Translations under genes and position numbers: made by a program
NCBI GenBank assembly: GCA_949298575.1
Contig: CASFXH010000021.1
Location: 1-45,755 of the forward strand
Length of the DNA: 45,755 bases
Source: an uncultured Parabacteroides sp.
GTDB lineage: Bacteria; Bacteroidota; Bacteroidia; Bacteroidales; Tannerellaceae
Direction of reading: 5' to 3'
The notes under the pieces: model-generated
What the model was told of the DNA's origin: nothing
Seen by the model: only the letters and a program-made list of their open reading frames with translations
The model's database searches: none
Shown: piece by piece, positions 14,380-23,964 of the stretch
Layout of the letters: each line of letters opens with the position of its first letter
How positions within the stretch are numbered: the first letter of the stretch is position 1

Positions 14380-15684
14380 ATGAAGACAATCTGCTTTTAT
14401 TTTCAGATACATCAACCGTTTCGCCTGAAGAGATACCGTTTCTTCGATATTGGCAACGACCACTATTATTACGATGATTTCCAGAACGAGGAAGTGATCC
14501 GCCGCATCGCCGAGCAGTGCTACCTGCCTGCCAACCGCACGCTTCTCGAGATGATCAAGAGCAGCGGAGGGAAGTTTAAGGTCGCCTTCTCCATCTCTGG
14601 CGTCGCTCTCGAGCAAATGGAAATCTATACGCCGGAAGTCATTGACAGCTTCAAGGAGTTGGTGGCCACGGGGAACGTCGAGCTCCTTTCGGAGACGTAC
14701 GCCCACTCGCTCGCTTCGCTGGGCGACCCTGAGGAATTTAAGCACCAGATCAAGAAGCAAGAAGATAAGATCTTCGACCTCTTCGGCGTGAAACCGAAAG
14801 TTTTCCGCAATACGGAGCTGATCTATTCGGACGACATCTCGACCATCGTCGCCGAGATGGGTTACAAGGGCATGCTGACTGAGGGCGCGAAACATGTCCT
14901 CGGCTGGAAGAGCCCGAACTACATGTATAATTCCTGCGTGGCGCCGCAGTTGAGCCTCCTCTTGAAGAACGACCGCTTTAGCGAGGACCTTTCCGATCGT
15001 TTCAGCAATTACAGCTGGAACGAATATCCGCTGACTGCCGACAAATACATCTCGTGGATCGCGGAGACGCCAGAGTCCGAGCAGATCATCAACCTCTTCA
15101 TGAACTACGAGGTCCTGGGCTCCCTGCATCCGGCTTCTACCGGCATCTTCGAGTTCTTCAAGGCCTTGCCTCGGTTCGCCGCCGAGAGAGGCATCAGCTT
15201 CTCGACGCCGTCCGAGTTGTTCTCGCTCTTCAAGCCTGTCGATTCTGTCTCAGTCGCTTATCCGATTTCTTGGGTCGACGAGGAGCGTGATTGCAGTTCT
15301 TGGCTCGGCAATGTCCTCCAGAAGGAAGCGTTCCAGAAGCTGAACGAGATAGGCCCTCGCGTACACCTTTGCGAGACTCGCCGCGTCCGCCAAGACTGGT
15401 ACTACTTGCAAAGCAGCGACCATTTCTATTACATGAGCACCAAGCACATGGGCCAAGGAGGCTTCAGCCCGTACGACAATCCGTACGAGGCCTTCAATAA
15501 CTACATGAACGTGCTCTCTGACTTCATCCTCCGCGTGAACGCCGAGTTCCCCGAGAATATTGGCGACGAGGAGTTGAACTCGCTCACCTCCACCATTCGC
15601 AACCAAGCGATCGAGATCGAGGACTTGCGCAAGGAGCTGGAGAAATACAAGAAAAAAGCGTCTTCGAAAAAGACGGCGGAATAA
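14380..15684 (+). CDS. GH57 family alpha-amylase / 4-alpha-glucanotransferase-like
   Basis: A 434-residue glycoside hydrolase family 57 protein. Visible are the starting CFYFQIHQPFRLKR (motif HQP), SISGVALEQME, ELLSETYAHSLASL, and FRNTELIYSDDI with the presumed nucleophile Glu. The last 30 residues form a charged helix ending in a Lys-rich tail (LEKYKKKASSKKTAE). It cuts or transfers alpha-1,4-glucan in the cytoplasm (no signal peptide). Last gene of the operon, followed by a strong terminator. Confidence 0.92.
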   Translation: MKTICFYFQIHQPFRLKRYRFFDIGNDHYYYDDFQNEEVIRRIAEQCYLPANRTLLEMIKSSGGKFKVAFSISGVALEQMEIYTPEVIDSFKELVATGNVELLSETYAHSLASLGDPEEFKHQIKKQEDKIFDLFGVKPKVFRNTELIYSDDISTIVAEMGYKGMLTEGAKHVLGWKSPNYMYNSCVAPQLSLLLKNDRFSEDLSDRFSNYSWNEYPLTADKYISWIAETPESEQIINLFMNYEVLGSLHPASTGIFEFFKALPRFAAERGISFSTPSELFSLFKPVDSVSVAYPISWVDEERDCSSWLGNVLQKEAFQKLNEIGPRVHLCETRRVRQDWYYLQSSDHFYYMSTKHMGQGGFSPYDNPYEAFNNYMNVLSDFILRVNAEFPENIGDEELNSLTSTIRNQAIEIEDLRKELEKYKKKASSKKTAE

Positions 15685-15716
15685 GATCCCGCGCTCCGGA
15701 AGGGGCTTTTTGTAGC

Positions 15717-15765
15717 GGCGGGCGTGCCAAGCGGTTAATCCGTGAGGTGCGCCCGCCTTGTTTTT
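15717..15765 (+). terminator. Terminator of the glycogen operon
   Basis: GGCGGGCG/CGCCCGCC, extended inward by four more pairs (two G-U), with a 17-base loop, followed by TTGTTTTT. Confidence 0.85.
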
Positions 15766-15896
15766 CCCTCTGGCGTGAGGCGGAAAGGCCCGGATAGACC
15801 AGGGCCTCGGAGGAGATTGGAAAGGCGTCAGATGGAATCTTAAGTTATGATACTTAATATGTCCGGAGGAGCCATGTGGGGTGCTGAAATGACGAT

Positions 15897-15938
15897 CCCC
15901 CTCCCTCCAACCGGGGCTTGGCGGTTGGAAGGAGGGGG
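15897..15938. terminator. Long GC hairpin between convergent genes, terminator-like
   Basis: A 17-bp stem with one mismatch, pairing 15897-15913 (C/T-rich, ending CCAACCG) with 15922-15938 (CGGTTGG then A/G-rich). It lies between the ends of the GH57 and DUF4270 genes. No T tract follows on either strand, so simple intrinsic termination is not certain. Confidence 0.5.
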
Positions 15939-15969
15939 CTTCGCTCGTTTACGCGAGGGAATGGATGGA

Positions 15970-17352
15970 TCAGATTTCCTCTCCTGCGTATTTGCTGGAA
16001 ATGATGTGGAAGAGCATGACCTCGTCGTCTTTTCGGAACTTTATGCCTGAGGGGGCCATGTAATGGTTGACTGCCGTCGTGTAAGACGTGTAGCCGTTGT
16101 TCTCGGTAACCTGGGTGACGGGGATGACGAGGAGGCGCAGGTCTTCGTCGGGATGCTCGTCGATTTGCTTCTTGACGAGGTTAGCCAAGTTGGTCTGCGT
16201 ATACGTCTTCGTGTCGGTCGTCGAGTTCGTGGCGATGAAGGCGGTCAGGTTGTCTTCCACCTTGCCATTCTCGAAGAACGTCCTCACGGAATCCTCGGGG
16301 ATGACCAGGAGGGTACTTGGGGCGTCGAATGCGTATTCCCAATCCTCTTGTGGCATGGCGTGGAGCGTGAGGGGCACTTGGTTAATGATGCGGTCGGCCA
16401 TGAGGCTCGCGATTTGCTTGGTCGGGATGATGACCTTCGTGCAGACGCCGGCCGGAGTCTTGATATAGGTAAATTCCTCGTCCGCGAGGAGATGGTCGAT
16501 GTCCGAGTTCTGGAAATGGCTTAGTTGGATCACTTCCTGGCTCGACGCGAAGCTCTCGACGCCCACCGCGGTCGAATCGTTGCCTAAGTAGCCTTGTGTC
16601 ATATAAGTATAATAAAATTGCACGCGGGAGGCGGAGACGGAGAGGATGTTGCCGCTTCCAAAGGTTGTCGTGACATAGACTCCCGGCATGAATTCGTTGA
16701 ACGCCTCTTGGCTGGCGAAGGAGGCGGGGTTGTTGATCGTCTCGTCGTAGAACCTTTGCCCGAGCTCCGTCGGCAGATTGACCACGATCGAGGGCGTGTA
16801 GTAATCGTCGTTCCTGACGGAGTCGGAGACAAGGGCGTTGTAGGCCGTGTAGGTTTGCGCCCCGAGGGATTCCGTCATGTCGCAGAAGTCGGCCGGGTCG
16901 GTGTTCGTGTAATAACTCTTGACGAGTGGGCTTGTCACGCGAAAGACTTCCGCCCGCATGGGGGCGAGCGAGTCGCCGACCCACGAGCCGTTGCGGCTTC
17001 CACTTCCCGTGTTGGCGTAGAAGATCCGGAACCTCACGGAGTCGATCCGTCCGTCGATAGGTTCATGCGCGAACTTGAACCCTTCCGGGCAATAGAATTG
17101 GCAGAGGAAGTCGGACTTCAAGTTGCCATAGAGCGGGTCGTAGAGTTCTCCCAGCTGTGCGGTGGTCGTTCGGGCATAAATGGAGTCCAGCGCCACGGTC
17201 GTGGTTTGGATCCGGAAGGTGTCCGTAAAGACGGCGATGCTGTCATCGTCCGGTTGAATACTTGTTCCAATGGAACTTAACTCATCATTGCATCCACTCA
17301 AAATACTTGTCCCCACGCAGGCGCCAAGTAAGAAAAGCTTGAAATTCATCAC
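15970..17352 (-). CDS. DUF4270 family lipoprotein
   Basis: A 460-residue exported lipoprotein. The signal is FKLFLLGACVGTSILSGC with the lipid Cys at residue 21. The mature region has the family pattern: DSIAVFTDTFRIQTTTVALDS near the N-terminus, LGELYDPLYGNLKSDFLCQF, and a tail TAVNHYMAPSGIKFRKDDEV. DUF4270 is restricted to Bacteroidetes and its function is unknown. It follows the glycogen-synthase-like gene by 15 bases, a pairing that hints at a shared process. Confidence 0.88.
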   Translation of the reverse strand: MMNFKLFLLGACVGTSILSGCNDELSSIGTSIQPDDDSIAVFTDTFRIQTTTVALDSIYARTTTAQLGELYDPLYGNLKSDFLCQFYCPEGFKFAHEPIDGRIDSVRFRIFYANTGSGSRNGSWVGDSLAPMRAEVFRVTSPLVKSYYTNTDPADFCDMTESLGAQTYTAYNALVSDSVRNDDYYTPSIVVNLPTELGQRFYDETINNPASFASQEAFNEFMPGVYVTTTFGSGNILSVSASRVQFYYTYMTQGYLGNDSTAVGVESFASSQEVIQLSHFQNSDIDHLLADEEFTYIKTPAGVCTKVIIPTKQIASLMADRIINQVPLTLHAMPQEDWEYAFDAPSTLLVIPEDSVRTFFENGKVEDNLTAFIATNSTTDTKTYTQTNLANLVKKQIDEHPDEDLRLLVIPVTQVTENNGYTSYTTAVNHYMAPSGIKFRKDDEVMLFHIISSKYAGEEI

Positions 17353-17367
17353 GAATAATATTTGACT

Positions 17368-18189
17368 TTATTTAGAAACTCCCATGAGCGTGTCATAGAA
17401 ACCGTTGATCTCGTCGATGTAGGTTTCCCGTGACGGATAGGGAAGGAAGGCAATTCTTTTTTTGTTTGCGATATGGGCCGCGATGTCTGTATGGATCGTT
17501 TCACTCCCTTGGATGACGCCATCCGAAAGGTCGATCGCCAATTTGCTCAGCGAGACGAAGCTGGGATCGTTTTTCAGCAGCTTCACGTCTGAGTCTTTCG
17601 CCCCGTCGGATTTCAGTTTCGAGGCGAAGTGCTTGTTGAGGGGTAGTTGGAATCCGTCGTTATAAACGGAATAAACCACTTTCGTGTCGCGGAAACAAGG
17701 ATCGTCTGCGTACATTCTTTTAATATATAAAGGGGTAAGAGCTGACATCCAGCCGTGGCAATGGATCAGGTCGGGGATCCACCGCAATTTCTTGATCGTT
17801 TCCAAGACACCGCGGACGAAGAAGATGGAACGGTCGTCGTTATCCTCGTATTCGTCGCCATTTTCGTCGACAAGCGCCGACCGGCGTTGGAAGAAATCAT
17901 CGTTATCAATAAAGTAAACCTGCATGCGCGCGGTCGGAATAGACGCGACTTTGATGATCAAGGGGTGATCCGTATCGTCAATAATTAAATTCATTCCAGA
18001 GAGTCGAATGACCTCGTGCAGCTGATTTCGCCGTTCGTTAATGACACCAAACCGGGGCATGAAAGTCCGGATCTCGCGGCCGCGCTCTTGGATCCCCTGC
18101 GGGAGGTGCCGGCAGGTTGTCGCGATCTCAGATTCGGGGAGGTAGGGTGTAATTTCTTGGGCTATATACAAAATTCTTTTCGCATCCAT
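17368..18189 (-). CDS. Glycogen/starch synthase-like protein, N-terminal domain only
   Basis: A 273-residue protein resembling the N-terminal half of GT5 glycogen synthases: ILYIAQEITPYLPES at the start, GREIRTFMPRFGVINERR, VYFIDNDDFFQRRSAL, IPDLIHCHGWMSALTPLYIK and VYSVYNDGFQ. The KxGGLGDV donor loop expected after the first strand is absent (the sequence reads PYLPESEIATTCRHLP), and the whole C-terminal Rossmann domain is missing. Active GT5 enzymes have about 480 residues. Similar short forms occur across Bacteroidetes as I recall, so this is probably a maintained non-catalytic relative rather than a recent truncation. Confidence 0.85.
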   Translation of the reverse strand: MDAKRILYIAQEITPYLPESEIATTCRHLPQGIQERGREIRTFMPRFGVINERRNQLHEVIRLSGMNLIIDDTDHPLIIKVASIPTARMQVYFIDNDDFFQRRSALVDENGDEYEDNDDRSIFFVRGVLETIKKLRWIPDLIHCHGWMSALTPLYIKRMYADDPCFRDTKVVYSVYNDGFQLPLNKHFASKLKSDGAKDSDVKLLKNDPSFVSLSKLAIDLSDGVIQGSETIHTDIAAHIANKKRIAFLPYPSRETYIDEINGFYDTLMGVSK

Positions 18190-18216
18190 TCTGTAAAGTA
18201 GTTTTATAAGACGCTA

Positions 18217-18224
18217 CAAAGATA
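18217..18224 (-). promoter_or_regulatory. -7 box of the glycogen-synthase-like/DUF4270 operon
   Basis: TATCTTTG on the minus strand, 28 bases before the start at 18189, in the region divergent from panC. No clear -33 TTG. Confidence 0.55.
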
Positions 18225-18289
18225 CGAATTTTCTTTCATTTACGGTATTTATTTAGTTGCTTTGCACCGTGATTTAAGCATCTATTAGG

Positions 18290-19135
18290 ATGAAAGTGGT
18301 TAATAGTATTAAAGAATTGAGAGAAAATCTTTCTCGAGAAAGACTGGAAAACCGTCGTATTGGCTTAGTGCCGACGATGGGCGCATTGCATGCAGGGCAT
18401 ATCAGTTTGGTGACGCGTTGCGTGAAAGAGAATGATGTTTGTGTGGTAAGCGTATTCGTGAATCCTACGCAATTTAACGATAAGCACGATTTGGAAACTT
18501 ATCCACGGACGCTGGAGGCCGATTGCGCGTTGCTGGAGAAGGCGGGTTGCGACTACGTGTTCGCACCGTCCGTTGAGGAAATGTATCCGGAGCCCGATAC
18601 ACGAGTCTTTAATTTGGGGCGGGTTGCCGAGGTGATGGAAGGCGCGATGAGGCCGGGTCATTTCAACGGTGTCGCGCAGGTTGTTAGTAAGCTATTCTAT
18701 ATTGTGGAGCCGGATAACGCTTATTTCGGGGAGAAGGATTTCCAGCAAATCGCCGTGATCCGTGCGATGGTGAAATCGTTAGATTTGCCGGTGAAGATCA
18801 ACGCCTGTCCGATCGTTCGCGAGGTCGACGGCCTTGCGTTGAGTAGCCGGAATACTCGTTTGTCGCCCGAGTTGCGTCAAAAAGCACCTTTGATTGCTCG
18901 TACGTTAAAAGAAAGTACTACCTTCGCGGCCGGAAAGAGCGTTCAAGAAGTAATTGACTTTGTTGTCAATACGATCAATAGTGATCCAGATCTGCGTGTG
19001 GAGTACTATCAGATAGTGGATGGAGACTCGCTGGAGGCGATCAAGGATTGGTCAGAGACGGATTATCCGGTCGGTTGCGTGACCGTCTTTTGCGGTGATG
19101 TCCGTTTGATCGACAATATCAAGTACAAACATTGA
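18290..19135 (+). CDS. panC: Pantothenate synthetase (pantoate-beta-alanine ligase)
   Basis: A 281-residue protein of normal length. It joins pantoate and beta-alanine with ATP to give pantothenate. Visible are [15 protein letters not shown] (HIGH-type nucleotide motif), [41 protein letters not shown] and SSRNTRLS, all family signatures. panD follows 52 bases downstream, so both enzymes that make pantothenate from beta-alanine are coupled. Confidence 0.97.
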   Translation: MKVVNSIKELRENLSRERLENRRIGLVPTMGALHAGHISLVTRCVKENDVCVVSVFVNPTQFNDKHDLETYPRTLEADCALLEKAGCDYVFAPSVEEMYPEPDTRVFNLGRVAEVMEGAMRPGHFNGVAQVVSKLFYIVEPDNAYFGEKDFQQIAVIRAMVKSLDLPVKINACPIVREVDGLALSSRNTRLSPELRQKAPLIARTLKESTTFAAGKSVQEVIDFVVNTINSDPDLRVEYYQIVDGDSLEAIKDWSETDYPVGCVTVFCGDVRLIDNIKYKH

Positions 19136-19187
19136 GTGGCTTTCCAAGGATTATTTAGGTTGGGAAAGTAATTTATAAAGGTTAAAG

Positions 19188-19544
19188 ATGTATATAGAGG
19201 TAGTTAAGTCTAAGATTCATCGGGTTACGGTCACTGAGGCGAATTTGAATTACATTGGCAGTGTCACGATCGACGCGGATTTAATGGATGCGGCCAACTT
19301 GATCCCCAATGAGAAAGTCGCTATAGTCAATAATAACAATGGGGAGCGTTTCGAGACGTACGTTATTAAAGGCGAACGAGGTTCGGGTGTCGTTTGTTTG
19401 AATGGCGCCGCGGCAAGGAAGGCGCAACCGGGTGATGTTGTTATCATCATGTCGTATGCCTTGATGGACTTTGAGGAGGCGAAAACATTTAAACCGGCGG
19501 TAGTCTTTCCTGACACGGAAACGAATCGGTTGGTTGGTGCTTGA
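19188..19544 (+). CDS. panD: Aspartate 1-decarboxylase proenzyme
   Basis: A 118-residue pyruvoyl enzyme that makes beta-alanine from aspartate. The self-cleavage site Gly-Ser is visible in [28 protein letters not shown] before it and [20 protein letters not shown] after it are family hallmarks. A strong terminator follows. Confidence 0.97.
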   Translation: MYIEVVKSKIHRVTVTEANLNYIGSVTIDADLMDAANLIPNEKVAIVNNNNGERFETYVIKGERGSGVVCLNGAAARKAQPGDVVIIMSYALMDFEEAKTFKPAVVFPDTETNRLVGA

Positions 19545-19579
19545 TGTTTGAGATGAATGATTTTTCAGGTTGTTATTGA

Positions 19580-19612
19580 AGCCCGCCGGGATTTTTTCGG
19601 CGGGCTTTTTTT
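19580..19612 (+). terminator. Terminator after panD
   Basis: AGCCCGCCG/CGGCGGGCT, a 9-bp perfect stem followed by a T run. Confidence 0.93.
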
Positions 19613-19634
19613 GATTTAATGATTTAAGAAAGGA

Positions 19635-20978
19635 ATGAGGGGGGTAAACAGTATGATGTATGGCAATAAGGCGATTTGGGAAGTGACCTATCCGATCTTC
19701 TTGGGCTTGTTGGCCCAGAATATTATTAATGTGACAGACACGGCTTTCTTAGGGCGGGTTGGCGAGGTGGAGCTGGGAGCTTCCGCCATGGGAGGTTTGT
19801 ATTATATTTGCGTGTTCACGATCGCTTTTGGTTTCAGTACGGGTTCGCAAATCTTGATCGCCCGGAGGAACGGGGAGCGGAATTATCGGGCGATTGGTCC
19901 GGTGATGATCCAAGGGGTCGCGTTTTTGCTGGTGATGGCGTTGGCCTTGTTCCTTTTTTCGAGATGTTTCGCGGGCGACATCATGCGACTGTTGATTTCG
20001 TCGGATGAGATTTGGCAGGCAACGGTTGATTTCTTGCATTGGCGGGTCTTTGGCTTCTTCTTTGTTTTTGTTGGTGTGATGTTCAGGGCCTTGTTTGTGG
20101 GGATTACTCGAACGAAGGTGTTGACGTTGAATGCGGTCGTGATGGCCTTGACCAATATTATCTTAGATTATCTCCTGATCTTCGGTCATGCGGGTTTCCC
20201 GAAGCTGGGGTTGGAGGGAGCGGCAATCGCCTCGGTGATCGCGGAGGCGGTCTCGATCCTTTTCTATGTGCTTTATACCCGGTTCACGGTCGACCGGGAG
20301 AAGTATGGTTTCGTCCGTTTTCATTCGTTTGATTTCGGCCTATTGCGGCGAGTACTCGATATATCCATTTTCACCATGTTCCAATATTTTATTTCGCTTT
20401 CTACCTATTTCATATTGTTTATTGCGGTGGAGCATTTAGGGCAGCGTTCGTTGGCGGTGGCCAATATCGCGAGGAGCTTATATGTTGTAATGCTTATACC
20501 AATCAACGCTTTGGCTATGACGACCAGCACCTTTGTCAGCAATTGCATTGGGGCGGGTAAAACGGACGAGGTTATGCCAATTATCCGGCATCTTTCCTGG
20601 ATCTCGATCGGAATCACGGTGTTGACAGTTGGGTCGCTTTGTCTCCGCCCAGAGTGGGCCTTGTCGGTTTATACGAATGATCCGGCGTTGATCGAGGCCT
20701 CGGTCCCGACGTTTTACGTGATCGCTTGCGCTTTGCCGATCGCGGCTTTTTCGAATATCTATTTTAATGGATTGACGGGGACGGGAAACACGCGGGTAGC
20801 TTTTGTGATTGAGATGCTCACGTTGTGTTTCTATGTTCTGTTCATCTACGTGGTCGCGATACATATGCGGATGCCGGTGGCGATTTGTTTCTTGACGGAG
20901 GTGATCTATTACGTGGGGCTCTTCTTGTTGAGCGTGATTTATTTGCGGAGAGGGAATTGGCGAGGGAAGAGAATCTGA
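19635..20978 (+). CDS. MATE family multidrug/metabolite exporter
   Basis: About 447 residues with roughly twelve hydrophobic segments. YPIFLGLLAQNIINVTDTAFLGRVGEVELGA marks the N-terminal MATE bundle (split here: YPIFLGLLAQN then DTAFLGRVG). It exports cationic compounds by Na+ or H+ antiport; the substrate is unknown. Starts at 19653 or 19656 (MMYGNKAIWEV) are equally likely and fit the family better than the listed ATG. It stands alone between the panD terminator and ffh. Confidence 0.92.
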   Translation: MRGVNSMMYGNKAIWEVTYPIFLGLLAQNIINVTDTAFLGRVGEVELGASAMGGLYYICVFTIAFGFSTGSQILIARRNGERNYRAIGPVMIQGVAFLLVMALALFLFSRCFAGDIMRLLISSDEIWQATVDFLHWRVFGFFFVFVGVMFRALFVGITRTKVLTLNAVVMALTNIILDYLLIFGHAGFPKLGLEGAAIASVIAEAVSILFYVLYTRFTVDREKYGFVRFHSFDFGLLRRVLDISIFTMFQYFISLSTYFILFIAVEHLGQRSLAVANIARSLYVVMLIPINALAMTTSTFVSNCIGAGKTDEVMPIIRHLSWISIGITVLTVGSLCLRPEWALSVYTNDPALIEASVPTFYVIACALPIAAFSNIYFNGLTGTGNTRVAFVIEMLTLCFYVLFIYVVAIHMRMPVAICFLTEVIYYVGLFLLSVIYLRRGNWRGKRI

Positions 20979-20989
20979 GGATTTTTTTG

Positions 20990-20997
20990 TACATTTG
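20990..20997 (+). promoter_or_regulatory. -7 box upstream of ffh
   Basis: TACATTTG, matching TAnnTTTG, 46 bases before the ffh ATG. No clear -33 TTG at the usual spacing. Confidence 0.5.
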
Positions 20998-21042
20998 CCC
21001 CCTAATTTGAAGAGAATAATATAAATACATCAATACGGAATT

Positions 21043-22380
21043 ATGTTTGAGAATTTAAGCGAAAGACTGGAGCGGTCGTTCAAGCTATTGAAGGGTGAGG
21101 GCAAGATTACCGAGATCAATGTGGCGGAGACCCTGAAAGACGTGCGGCGTGCCTTGCTCGATGCCGACGTGAATTATAAGGTCGCCAAGCAATTTACCGA
21201 TACGGTGAAAGAGAAGGCTTTGGGTCAAAATGTCTTGACCTCCGTGAAACCGAGCCAGTTGATGGTGAAAATCGTCCACGATGAGCTGGCTCGCTTGATG
21301 GGTGGCTCGGCGATCGATATCGACCTTAAGGGGGCGCCAGCGGTCGTCTTGATGTCGGGTTTGCAAGGATCTGGTAAGACGACGTTCTCCGGAAAGTTAG
21401 CCAATTTGCTGAAAACGAAAAAGAATAAGCGCCCTCTTTTGGTGGCGTGCGATGTCTACCGTCCTGCGGCCATCGAGCAGCTCCGTGTGGTTGGCGAGCA
21501 AGTGGACGTGCCGGTTTATATGGAGTTGGACAACAAGAATCCGGTCGAGATCGCTCTCAACGCCCTCAAAGAGGCTCGGGCGACAAGCCGCGACGTGGTG
21601 ATTGTTGATACCGCCGGTCGCTTGGCGATCGATGAAGAGATGATGCGTGAGATTGCCGCGATCAAGGAAGCGATCCATCCCGATGAGACGCTTTTTGTCG
21701 TCGATGCCATGACGGGACAAGATGCGGTCAATACCGCTAAGGAATTTAATGAGCGGCTCGACTTTGACGGAGTGATTCTCACCAAGCTTGATGGTGATAC
21801 TCGTGGTGGTGCCGCCCTTTCGATCCGTACAGTGGTTGATAAGCCGATCAAGTTCGTGGGAACGGGTGAGAAGATGGATGCGCTTGACGTGTTCCATCCT
21901 GAGCGGATGGCCGATCGAATCTTAGGCATGGGTGATATCGTCTCGCTCGTCGAGCGCGCCCAAGAGCAATATGATGAAGAGGAAGCCAAACGCTTGCAAA
22001 AGAAGATCGCCAAGAACCAGTTCGACTTTAACGATTTCCTTACCCAGATCCAGCAAATCAAGAAGATGGGTAACTTGAAGGACTTGGCCGCCATGATTCC
22101 GGGTGTCGGAAAGGCTCTCAAGGATGTGGATATCGACGACAATGCATTCAAGAATATCGAGGCCATTATCTATTCTATGACCCCCGCTGAGCGAACCAAC
22201 CCCGCTATTCTCAACGGTTCGCGGCGTCAGCGTATCGCTAAGGGTAGCGGCACGTCTATCCAGGAGGTCAACAAGCTCCTCAAGCAGTTTGATGAGACTC
22301 GTAAGATGATGCGTATGCTTACTACGGCTAAACCGGGCAAGATGAAAATGCCGACGTTCCGTCCGACGTTCAGACGCTAA
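21043..22380 (+). CDS. ffh: Signal recognition particle GTPase Ffh
   Basis: A 445-residue SRP54 protein that binds signal peptides and 4.5S RNA and delivers ribosomes to FtsY. N domain (about 1-95), G domain with GLQGSGKTTFSGKLA, DVYRPAAIEQL, DTAGRL and TKLDGDTRGGAALS, and a C-terminal M domain with NGSRRQRIAKGSGTS and a Met-rich end. Complete. folD follows by 29 bases. Confidence 0.98.
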   Translation: MFENLSERLERSFKLLKGEGKITEINVAETLKDVRRALLDADVNYKVAKQFTDTVKEKALGQNVLTSVKPSQLMVKIVHDELARLMGGSAIDIDLKGAPAVVLMSGLQGSGKTTFSGKLANLLKTKKNKRPLLVACDVYRPAAIEQLRVVGEQVDVPVYMELDNKNPVEIALNALKEARATSRDVVIVDTAGRLAIDEEMMREIAAIKEAIHPDETLFVVDAMTGQDAVNTAKEFNERLDFDGVILTKLDGDTRGGAALSIRTVVDKPIKFVGTGEKMDALDVFHPERMADRILGMGDIVSLVERAQEQYDEEEAKRLQKKIAKNQFDFNDFLTQIQQIKKMGNLKDLAAMIPGVGKALKDVDIDDNAFKNIEAIIYSMTPAERTNPAILNGSRRQRIAKGSGTSIQEVNKLLKQFDETRKMMRMLTTAKPGKMKMPTFRPTFRR

Positions 22381-22409
22381 CATTCAAAAACAGAAAGGGA
22401 AAATAAGAT

Positions 22410-23306
22410 ATGGAAAACAAAACGTACCAATTGTTGGATGGGAAAGCTGTCTCTGCCCAAATGAAACGCGAGATGGCTGAGGAAGTTGCCCGTCTGAAAG
22501 CTGAGGGTGGCAAGATTCCGCATCTGGCCGCCGTTCTCGTGGGGCACGACGGTGGGAGTGAGACCTATGTCGCCAATAAAGTCCGTACTTGCGAGGAGAT
22601 CGGTTTCCGTTCGTCGCTCATCCGTTTCGAGAGTGATGTTACTGAGGAACGCCTCCTTCAGGAAGTCGACCGCCTGAATAACGATTCGGATGTCGACGGT
22701 TTCATTGTCCAGTTGCCTCTCCCGAAGCGCATCGCGGAACAAAAGGTTATCGAGGCAATCGACTATCGTAAGGATGTTGACGGGTTCCATCCTATTAATG
22801 TCGGTCGCATGGCCATCGGTTTACCTTGCTTCCTTTCGGCTACCCCGGCTGGCATCTTGGAGCTGATCAAGCGCTATGGTATCGAGACCCAAGGCAAGCA
22901 TTGCGTCGTTTTAGGCCGGAGCAATATTGTCGGTAAGCCTGTTGCCAACCTCTTGATGCGCAAGGCTTATCCCGGAGATTGCACCGTGACGGTCTGCCAT
23001 AGTCGCACGCGTAACCTGCCAGACCTCTGCCGCGAGGCCGACATTCTGATCGCCGCTCTCGGTTCACCTGAGTTCGTGAAGGGTGACATGGTGAAAGAGG
23101 GCGCCGTGGTGATCGATGTGGGGACGACCCGTGTGCCTGATGCCACCCGCAAGAGCGGCTTCAAATTGACGGGAGACGTGAAGTTTGACGAGGTAGCCCC
23201 GCGCTGCTCTTTTATCACGCCTGTCCCCGGTGGCGTAGGTCCGATGACGATTATCTCGCTTATGCGCAACACTTTGTTGGCCGGTACAAAAGCGATTTAC
23301 GCCTAA
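22410..23306 (+). CDS. folD: Methylenetetrahydrofolate dehydrogenase/cyclohydrolase
   Basis: A 298-residue bifunctional enzyme interconverting 5,10-methylene-, methenyl- and 10-formyl-THF. Visible are [16 protein letters not shown] with the catalytic Lys of Yxxx[45 protein letters not shown] and [11 protein letters not shown]. Probably co-transcribed with ffh. Confidence 0.97.
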   Translation: MENKTYQLLDGKAVSAQMKREMAEEVARLKAEGGKIPHLAAVLVGHDGGSETYVANKVRTCEEIGFRSSLIRFESDVTEERLLQEVDRLNNDSDVDGFIVQLPLPKRIAEQKVIEAIDYRKDVDGFHPINVGRMAIGLPCFLSATPAGILELIKRYGIETQGKHCVVLGRSNIVGKPVANLLMRKAYPGDCTVTVCHSRTRNLPDLCREADILIAALGSPEFVKGDMVKEGAVVIDVGTTRVPDATRKSGFKLTGDVKFDEVAPRCSFITPVPGGVGPMTIISLMRNTLLAGTKAIYA

Positions 23307-23331
23307 AAGAGAAGAAAAAAGCGCTCTCCCG

Positions 23332-23362
23332 TTTGGTGAAAAGAAAATAACGCGTATCTTCG
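23332..23362 (+). promoter_or_regulatory. Promoter of the tRNA-His genes
   Basis: TTTG at 23332-23335, exactly 19 bases, then TATCTTCG at 23355-23362, a variant of TAnnTTTG. It lies 26 bases after the folD stop. Confidence 0.7.
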
Positions 23363-23406
23363 CGGCGTCTTTCGAGGAAGCTTTTTCCTAGACCGAAGGG
23401 TAATAT

Positions 23407-23481
23407 GGTGAATGTAGCTCAGTTGGTTAGAGCATTGGATTGTGGTTCCAAGGGTCGTGGGTTCGAGCCCCATCTTTCACC
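23407..23481 (+). tRNA. tRNA-His (GUG), copy 1
   Basis: A cloverleaf with the extra 5' G (-1) opposite C73, anticodon stem TTGGA/TCCAA, loop TTGTGGT (anticodon GUG), and T-arm GTGGG-TTCGAGC-CCCAT. One acceptor pair is a T-T mismatch. Identical to copy 2. Confidence 0.94.
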
Positions 23482-23521
23482 CTCCCTGATGGTGGGAAGG
23501 CTGCAGGCGAAGACGAGAAAT

Positions 23522-23596
23522 GGTGAATGTAGCTCAGTTGGTTAGAGCATTGGATTGTGGTTCCAAGGGTCGTGGGTTCGAGCCCCATCTTTCACC
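23522..23596 (+). tRNA. tRNA-His (GUG), copy 2
   Basis: Identical in sequence to the copy 115 bases upstream, including the base before it and the acceptor mismatch. The shared block suggests a recent tandem duplication. Confidence 0.94.
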
Positions 23597-23607
23597 CCCT
23601 CCTTCTG

Positions 23608-23645
23608 GCCGTGGCGGGCATGTTCCCGTCGCGGCTTCTTTTTTC
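23608..23645 (+). terminator. Terminator of the tRNA-His operon
   Basis: An 11-bp stem GCCGTGGCGGG/CCCGTCGCGGC (two G-U pairs) with a 6-base loop, followed by TTCTTTTTT. Confidence 0.88.
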
Positions 23646-23845
23646 CTCTCTATTTATCAATTCTATCCGTCTTTTCAATAACCTTATGGCCGATAAAGAA
23701 ACGCCGTATGCCGAATGACACGTACGGTGGTATGGCCTGATTGTGTGCGTACGTGTGCCGTTTTTAGTCGATTTTTCCAAGAATGAATCTTCCAATTTGT
23801 ATGCGAAGTAAAGATAATGCTTTTAGATTATAATCATAATGATAG

Positions 23846-23905
23846 TATAGGTGTCAATATGAAAGCGAACGAATATATAAACCAAATAGAAAGCTGATAC
23901 CTATA
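23846..23905. promoter_or_regulatory. Distant inverted repeat upstream of the PII/AmtB operon
   Basis: TATAGGTGTCA (23846-23856) and TGATACCTATA (23895-23905) are inverted copies with one mismatch, 38 bases apart. They could be two half-sites for a looping regulator. The rest of the 23646-24040 gap is AT-rich and shows no gene. Confidence 0.3.
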
Positions 23906-23964
23906 TAATGGTCGCATAAGGATGTAATTTTGCATCGTATTAAGGCAAAATGAAATAGATATTA

